From: Cladorrhinum sp. PSN259
Lineage: Eukaryota; Ascomycota; Sordariomycetes; Sordariales; Podosporaceae
Assembly: GCA_033725935.1 (NCBI GenBank)
Contig: MU867087.1
Span: 124,001-188,000 of the forward strand
Direction: 5' to 3'
DNA length: 64,000 nucleotides
A program made the position numbers and the translations under genes. Under the pieces are notes generated by a model that worked only from the letters and a program-made list of their open reading frames with translations, was not told the origin of the DNA and searched no databases. Below, piece by piece: positions 57,573-64,000 of this stretch (position 1 is the first letter of the stretch; every line of letters starts with the position of its first letter).

Positions 57573-60147
57573 GTTCGCTCGCCAGGATGACCCAGGTCTC
57601 TACCTGGTTTACCCACAGGACGATAGACGGCACTGCCAATGCGAGTCAGTTTCTGTGACTTTGCTTTCTCGTCTCTGCATACCTTGCTAACTTAAAATCG
57701 TCCATCAGCATTTTTGTCGTCCACGGTTTGCGTGGGGGGGCTACCAGAACATGGCAACACCCAGGCACAGGCACGATTTGGTTCAATGACCTACTCCCCA
57801 ACCTCCTTCGCTCCGTCGATGCCGATAATGCTCGCATCTGGACGTTCGGGTATCCTGCGAACCTTTCCTTTCAAACCTCCACCATCCACAGCTTTGCCCA
57901 CAACCTGCTGCACAGCGTAAAAAATGTCCGGAGGGGCCAGGAGAACAGGAGCATCATTTGGGTTTGTCATTCATTAGGTGGCATCGTTGTCAAGAAGGCC
58001 CTGATCGATGCTTCCCTCGACCCGCAATACCAGTCTATCCGAAATGCCACGAGTGGGATGGTCTTTCTCGGTACACCCCATCGAGGCTCAGCAGCAGCCG
58101 ATCTTGGAGCCACCGTTGCTAATGTCGCCGCTGCGGCCATTCCTGGATTCCGAATTCTGAACCGAGATCTTCTCAAGGATCTGAGACGAAATAGCCATGC
58201 TCTCGCCGAGATATCAGGGAGCTTCTCCAGAATTTGCGCGTCAATCAACATTCACTCCTTTTTTGAAACTGTCCCACAAGGGGGACAAGTGATTGTCGAC
58301 CACACGTCGGCCATCCTCGACCTCACAAACGAGGCAGTGAGGTTTGGCTTGAACTCTAACCACCAAGACATGGGAAAATTCCGTGACCAAAACGATTCCA
58401 ACTGGGTTGCTGTGGCGAATAGCATCACGGAACTGGTCCTCACAACAAACGTTCGTCCATACAATCCGCCTCCTAATCCCTTTTACAATGGCTACGCTCC
58501 GCCTCAAGGACCTCCACCTGCACAAAACCCACCGCAAAGACAACAAGAGCAGCAGCAGCAGCAGCAGCAACAACAACAACAATATAGACCACCGCCGCCA
58601 CCTCCAAGACAGCAACAGCCCAGACCACCACCGCCAGCTCCAAGCCAACCTTCAACACCATCACAATCGGTTCCAAGAAGACCTGCACCATCACCACAAT
58701 CAGTTCCAAGGCAGCAAACTACACAGGGTCATTCTACGCGAGGGCAACCGGTTTCTGCATATCCAACGCTGAATAGCTCACAGTCTCGGATGAGTCTTCG
58801 TCCTGAAGGCCAACCAACCCCGAGGCAACCTTCTCCGAGACAACCGTCACTACCCCGGACGCCCCGTGTGCCCGATCCCGACGATCCCGAGGCAGCACTC
58901 TGCGATGCATGTATGGGGTCAATCCGGTGTTCGGAGCCCCGAGTCCAGTGCACGGCCTGCTACGATTACGACCTCTGCCTAAATTGCTACTACAACGAGA
59001 AAGTCAGCAAAAAACACACCCTCGATCACAAAATCAGCCACGTCTCATACACGGAGCTCATCAGCTACGACGACATAATCCCAGTCAGCGAGTCCGTCAA
59101 CCCAGCATCGACCCCGGATGGTAAAATAAAATGGAGTGTGCACGACATTGCGCCCAACACGCCCTGGAACAACACCGATCACACCATCAGCTACCGGTTA
59201 CTCCATCTCTACGAAGAAGATGCTCACGCTCGGTTTCTTGCGTACTGCAAGCCGGGACACTACGGCATAGGCATGGACATTGAGTTGAAATTCGATTCCA
59301 CCCTCAGCGCACAAGCACGTCAGACGCTCAAGACGCGACCAGAAAAGGCAGGTAGGCTCCGAGTGACGATCGGCAAGATCAAGAACAAGCAACAGTTTTT
59401 CGGGACCAAGTTTCCAGAGGACGCCTTCAGCGCGGGGACGAACCTGCCGCCCGACTCGCTGCCGAACCAACTTTTTGAGCCGGGATTCTGGGGCGGGATC
59501 GGACAGATCATGGTAGACCAGAGCAAAATTGTCTTTCAGTCCAACAGGATATTGCACATCAACGGACCAAGGGATTCGGGCTCTGTTGCGGTTGGAATAA
59601 TAGTGCAGTGGTCGGAGGCGGCGAGCTTTGCCGCGCCTAGGAAGGACCCGGTCATTTCGATCAGTCTCGGGCCTACGAGGTTTGTCTTGCACCACCCTGT
59701 TTAAAATTGTGACTGTTATTAATCGTGATTTCTTTATGTCGCAGGTTATACAATATCGTAAGCTACTCGGAACCGTACACCCGCGCACCACCTCCACCAG
59801 AAGCAACTGCAGCGCCGGAACCACCTCCGTCACCTGCACCAGCTGCCCAACCGCAACAACAGGATGAAGGCCCGTCGGTTGAAGAGTTCATTCAGACGCT
59901 GTTGCAGATTCAACGGGAGGTGCGAGATCGGGAGGAAAGGGCACGACTGGAAGCTCTGCTGAAGATTGAGCTGCAGCGGCAGGAAAAGGCAAAGAGGGAC
60001 GCGGTGGCGTTGCTGTATGCGCAGGCGATGCAGCAAGCGGTGGAGGAGGCAATGGCCGAAGTGTTGGAGGAGGCGATTATGGAGGAGAAGAAGAGGAGGC
60101 AGGAGGAGGAGTTGGTTCGGTATTTGAGGGCTTTGGGTTTAATGTGA
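57573..60147 (+). CDS. SesB-like alpha/beta hydrolase fused to a ZZ zinc finger and coiled coil (5' end uncertain)
   Basis: Exons supported: ~57573-57644, 57709-59679 and 59745-60147, with introns of 64 nt (GCTAAC branch) and 65 nt. At least 815 codons. A short exon (DDPGLYLVYPQDDRRHCQC) splices to DIFVVHGLRGGATRTWQ. The hydrolase has ARIWTFGYPANL, VCHSLGGIVVKKAL (nucleophile Ser), MVFLGTPHRGS and VIVDHTSAIL (candidate His). A Gln/Pro-rich linker (CAG/CAA run ~58546-58580) precedes a ZZ finger: CDACMGSIRC..., CTACYDYDLCLNC, with H..H near HKISHVS. A ~190-residue unknown domain follows, then a charged coiled coil ending YLRALGLM. SesB-like hydrolases are the usual N-terminal effector of fungal NLR proteins; here the NLR part is replaced. 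The initiating exon was not found. Confidence 0.8.
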
Positions 60148-60479
60148 CGGGTTCAAGAACTTTTGGCTTTGTTTTGCTCAGGTGTTGGGGTTACGTGGAG
60201 AACTTGGACCTCCACCTTTGGAAAGGGCCCTTGATTTGGGACAGGAAAGTAAACAATGCGATTGGGAGGAACTAGAAATATTTTGCGCAGGTCTAATCGG
60301 CTGTCGATATCAGCCTGTTCGTTTTAATCTGTTGATAGCAAAGGTAATAGACGAAGGCGCTTGGGCCATCCAACTTCTAGTGTTTGGCACTTGCCATTCT
60401 ATTTGAGGGAAAGATACCTAGTTCTTAGAAAAGAACCGAAATATACCCCTAATAAAAACATCAGTCCTTTCAGCCCAAC
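60148..60479. other. Convergent 3' intergenic region
   Basis: Between the ZZ-hydrolase and epimerase genes. A short frame 60182-60406 has no support. Confidence 0.5.
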
Positions 60480-61493
60480 CTAACGATCCATCTTCAATCC
60501 CTCAACATACCCACCCACAATCCCATCGACCCCTCCCTCGTCCCCACGCAGCCCCAGCTCCAAACTCCTCGCAATGTCAAAATCCCTAGGCCAGCTCCTC
60601 AAAATCTTCTCCAACGCTTCATCCGGAACCTCCTTGACCAGCTTTACTCTCTCTTCCCCTCCGTACCTCTTTAACGAATCCAACATCTCCTGAACGCTAA
60701 CGCTGACCCCGGGGAACTGGACAACCCGCTTGTACCCACCATCGCCCATCAAATCTATTCCTTTCTCCCACTCCAGCACCCTGCCCAAGTTTTCCACGAC
60801 CGTCTTCGGCGAAGACAAGTAACTCCTGAAGCTGCGATCACTTAAAGGAACGACGCACTCCTGCCCGTTCATGGGCTCGCGTATGATGCCGCTCAGCCAG
60901 CTCGACGCCGCGCCCGTCGGTTTCCCCGGCCGCACGGAAATGGTCGGCAATCGGCAGACGACGACGTCCAGGAACCCCTTGCGGTGCAGCTCCGTCAGGT
61001 GCACCTCCATCATGAGCTTGTGCGCGCCGTAGGTCGTTTCGGGCTTGGCGATCGTCTGGTCTGTCACTTTCTCTTCGACTTGATTACCCAAGTGTCCGAA
61101 CACCGCGATGGAAGTTGAAAAGATTACGCGGATTCCCGGGTTCGTCTTGCGCAGGGACTCGGTCAGGAGCATGATGGAGGTGACGTTGATGTTTAGAGAT
61201 AGGGCGTAGTTGGCTTCGGAGGCGGCGGACATGATGCCGTGGAGGATGTACACTGCGTGTAAGGGCTGGGAGGTGAGGGTGGACAAAAAAGAAGGGGAGG
61301 TTAGGTCCCCCTGGTGGGTTGTGATTCTTGACTTGTCCATGGAGGGTAAGATGGTGGGCGGTTGGACGTCGGTCAGGATTAGGTGGTAGTTGTTTTGCGG
61401 GGACGAGAGGAGGTGGGCGGCTAGGAGGGGCCCGACGAGGCCGGCTGCGCCTGTGATGAGGATCCTCTTTGGTTCTGGGGTGGAAGAAGACAT
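60480..61493 (-). CDS. NAD-dependent epimerase/dehydratase, D-erythronate dehydrogenase-like
   Basis: An intronless 337-aa frame from the ATG at 61493. The extended-SDR signature is complete: GAAGLVG nucleotide-binding loop at residues 15-21, D42 after the second strand, FSTSIAVFG with the catalytic Ser near 126-128, and Y155xxxK159 (TTYGAHKL). The C-terminal substrate half has RPGKPTGAASSWLSGIIREP and EALEKILRSWPRDFDIARS, which fit the DenD-type subgroup (oxidation of D-erythronate or similar sugar acids). The exact substrate is an inference. The leader is short. Confidence 0.85.
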   Translation of the reverse strand: MSSSTPEPKRILITGAAGLVGPLLAAHLLSSPQNNYHLILTDVQPPTILPSMDKSRITTHQGDLTSPSFLSTLTSQPLHAVYILHGIMSAASEANYALSLNINVTSIMLLTESLRKTNPGIRVIFSTSIAVFGHLGNQVEEKVTDQTIAKPETTYGAHKLMMEVHLTELHRKGFLDVVVCRLPTISVRPGKPTGAASSWLSGIIREPMNGQECVVPLSDRSFRSYLSSPKTVVENLGRVLEWEKGIDLMGDGGYKRVVQFPGVSVSVQEMLDSLKRYGGEERVKLVKEVPDEALEKILRSWPRDFDIARSLELGLRGDEGGVDGIVGGYVEGLKMDR

Positions 61494-62032
61494 TTTGACG
61501 GTCTGATGTATGAAGAAGTGGTTTTGTTGGAGTTGGTTGGAAGTTGATGAAGTGAGAGTTGGGTATAAAGGACGAGCATCTTATATCCGTAATGTGAATG
61601 TGGTGGCAATGTCTCTGCAGGTTTTGTTGATGCGGGGGCGGACTAGCTTGACAGGTCATTGGTAGAAAAGGGGGTTGGTGGAGTCAGTGACAACGGAGAA
61701 AATGCTTTTTTCCCAGTTTGTTTCCCTCTTCATCGTATTGGGATCTCAAAACAATAATCAACCCTTGTGGTCAAAAATATTGCTCGTGTTTCTAAATGGC
61801 ATCTTACCGAGACTCATACAATATCAGGTAACCTAAGCAGCCATATCGTCACTATATCACACGCCCGACAGCAAGTCCATGACATAGTAATCTCTTGTCA
61901 AAGATGGCTCCAAGAATTTAACAAAAATAACCGTATGTAAATTCGAAAGCATTCTATCCAATATTCACAACCGCTTCCTCAGCAGAATCACCACTACTTG
62001 CTGCAATCCCTCGTTTTATTCCATATAAAACC
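61494..62032. other. Intergenic
   Basis: Promoter of the leftward epimerase and 3' flank of the leftward hydrolase. No gene or repeat seen. Confidence 0.5.
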
Positions 62033-63028
62033 TCAACCCTCCAAAAACGAAATAGCATCCCTCGCAAACCGACTCGCATACTGGAAGATGGCCCCGTGTC
62101 CGCTCTTGGGATACACAATCAACTGCGCGTTCGGCAACCTCTGCTGCATCGTAAAACTGTTGACGGTGGGAATCATGTAATCGTCCTGTATCGTCGTCAG
62201 CACACGGTCCACAAACTTTTACCATCAAGTTCTCGGGATAACATCATTACTCACAGCTCCATTAACGACCAGCACCGGTATATCCAACCCCCCCAAGCGT
62301 CCAAAGCTCCCATCCTCCCCTTCACTCCCTTCCGCACTCTTCCACTTCCCAACCTGCTCCAGTTGGGCCTTCAACCCCACAGCCCCATCCTTGTACCCCT
62401 GACTCAACCACGTAGCTGTCGAATTATCACCCCTGAGCTTCATCCACTCCTCTCTCTCAAAGATCCGATCCCACCACGCCTCAGCAGCCACGTCCCCTTC
62501 CTGCGTCTGCGGGAAAAACAAGACTTTGAAAGCCTCGACCCCCACGTCCTTTGCGCCCGCCCAGGTACTTACGCCTTCCTGGTTCGGCGTCTCTTCCACA
62601 GCGGGCCCAAAAGACGGCGTAGTCCCCGCGAGAATCAATTTACCGACTTGGATCCCCGTTCCGGGGGAGTTCAAGGCCACGAGCTGCGCGACCATCCCGC
62701 CCAGACTGAACCCGAGAACATCGACTTTTTTCTCATTGATGAGTGATAAAAAGGTCAAAATGTGGGAAGCGGATTCTTTGATGCTCGTTGCGATGGGGCC
62801 GGTCGAGAGGCCCACGCCCGGGTAGTCTACGAGGATTAGAGAGCGGGATTGGGAGAGCAGGTTGGTGAGGAGGGGATCGAATTTGTCGATTACGCCTCTG
62901 AAGTGGGTTAGGATTAGGAGGGGGGTTGAGGAGGATGGGGAGGGCGTGCCGAGGCGGCGGTAGGCGAAGGTGATGCCGGTGGGAGTGGGAGGGGTGTAGA
63001 GGGTTCGGGCGGTTTGGTGGCTCGTCAT
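62033..63028 (-). CDS. Alpha/beta hydrolase
   Basis: Model complement(join(62033..62185,62255..63028)), 308 aa. The 69-nt intron (GTGAGT...ACAG) is in phase 0 and rebuilds VLVVNGADDYMIPTVNS. Motifs: THFRGVIDKFDPLL (oxyanion loop region), DYPGVGLSTG, nucleophile elbow GFSLGG with S108, acid at DD259-260, and catalytic His288 in YPKSGHGAIFQY. This is the haloperoxidase/esterase-like branch. Substrate unknown; cytosolic since there is no signal peptide. It follows the epimerase in the same orientation; a shared pathway is possible but not shown. Confidence 0.85.
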
Positions 63029-63673
63029 TTTGGGTGATTGTGTGCGAGTTCAAAACGTGACGGTGTTTGAAAGGTTATGATGATTGTGAGTGTTGAGTGA
63101 AGATGATCGTAAATGATTGTTTGGTGAGAGTCCTAGTGACGGTTTGAAGGGGGAAGTGAGACGTCTTAAATATTTATTCGCAACTGTGGTATTTGTTTTG
63201 GTCGAAATATTCAGAATAACATATCTCATGTTTGCTTACACATGCCTATTCTAGGGCGATCCAATGTGGGTAAACATGCCTGTTCTGTATGGGGAAGGAT
63301 TACTGATCAGTAAGTGGAACACAAGATCGCTGCTGACAGATTTTAACCCCCGAAACTACCTATATTTTCACCTTCACGCGAGGATGGGATTTGATCAGTA
63401 AACATCACCACCAAGGGATTAGTAACAACCGAAAACCCACATATCAATTGTCACTAGCTTTCTCACCTCCTGCACTGCATCCAGAAGCACATTGGGGGGT
63501 TATAATCTCGCATGGGGTCCATATAAATATAACGGGTATCCCATACCACAGCAGGTCCACCAAAAACCTGGCATAATCTGGATAGTACTGGCAATGACAC
63601 TCCTGGGATGAGTCGCAGAACAGTTGAGGATTCTTTGAGTTGCCAACATAAATGCAAGTCTTTGCACAGTGTG
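63029..63673. other. Intergenic
   Basis: Promoter of the leftward hydrolase and 3' flank of a gene entering from the right edge. A Cys-containing minus frame at 63444-63677 lacks support. Confidence 0.45.
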
Positions 63674-64000
63674 TCATCCGTAGTTTGAGAACCTGTCAAC
63701 TGCTTCCCAACGTCCCTGAAAGAATTAGTACTTTAACTTTCTTTTTACTTGATCAAAACCCCAGTTATCAATACGTTAACCTCTGGCACCCTCAAAATGG
63801 AAGACGTACACATGGATGAGGCTGTCGAGCGACACAACAACATACCCGAGAAGTGCAATCCCAGTTGCACAAACAAATCCCCGTGCCCACAATGAACAGT
63901 CCAAGCTGAATTGTTGCAGTTCCAGCGGCGATCTCTGCTTCCACTTCTTCGAGAATACCTGCTGGTACTCTGACTGATATTCCAGCTACTTTCCCCACAA
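63674..64000 (-). CDS. 3' end of an unknown gene cut by the right edge
   Basis: On the minus strand a frame enters from the edge (VAGISVRVPAGILEEVEAEI), includes a hydrophobic stretch (TIQLGLFIVGTGICLC) and meets a GTATGT donor at 63845. Removing 63716-63845 (TACTAATTCTTTCAG acceptor, 130 nt, phase 0) leads to GRWEAVDRFSNYG and a stop at 63674. Splice signals are good but the coding evidence is short. No family recognised. Confidence 0.35.

Overview
This 64-kb window is nuclear DNA of a filamentous ascomycete (Pezizomycotina, most likely a Sordariomycete). Genes lie on both strands and are interrupted by short GT-AG introns, mostly 50-80 nt with CTAAC/CTGAC-type branch sites. The protein families are typical of such fungi: GH131 with a CBM1, a PTH11-like rhodopsin-fold membrane protein, an UNC93-like membrane protein, a Cdc25-type Ras exchange factor, an acu-8-type acetyl-CoA hydrolase, an L-amino-acid oxidase and a ZZ-finger/SesB-like hydrolase. 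No rRNA, tRNA, CRISPR array or phage was found.

Layout. 0-14 kb: the 5' part of a prolyl 4-hydroxylase-like gene at the left edge, a Cdc25-like RasGEF, a 6.4-kb stretch without a convincing gene, then a secreted endonuclease/exonuclease/phosphatase (EEP) protein. 14-20 kb is accessory: a small unknown gene with a very short intron-like gap, AT-rich DNA with a truncated MITE arm, and a frameshifted HNH-endonuclease gene. 20-47 kb is mostly conserved metabolism and membrane genes: an MDR oxidoreductase, the UNC93-like protein, acetyl-CoA hydrolase, a single-pass membrane protein, GH131-CBM1, a small secreted protein, an MFS transporter whose first visible intron holds two MITEs, a lysine-rich coiled-coil protein, a sulfotransferase-like protein, a PTH11-like protein and a RING protein. 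47-60 kb is again accessory: a dispersed inverted repeat, an orphan gene next to a 42-bp minisatellite, a duplicated 3' gene end, an L-amino-acid oxidase divergent from an unrecognised gene, a second HNH gene, and a SesB-like hydrolase fused to a ZZ finger. 60-64 kb: an NAD-dependent epimerase, an alpha/beta hydrolase and a gene truncated by the right edge.

The most unusual signal is the pair of HNH paralogues (17.9-19.9 kb, + strand; 54.1-56.0 kb, - strand). They share exon structure, an intron at the identical codon phase, and an 18-bp perfect palindrome upstream. Both also have a TAG stop at the equivalent place, followed in frame by more than 125 open codons whose translations resemble each other. 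This suggests stop-codon readthrough or a conserved alternative isoform. The + copy also has a 1-nt deletion near its N-terminus.
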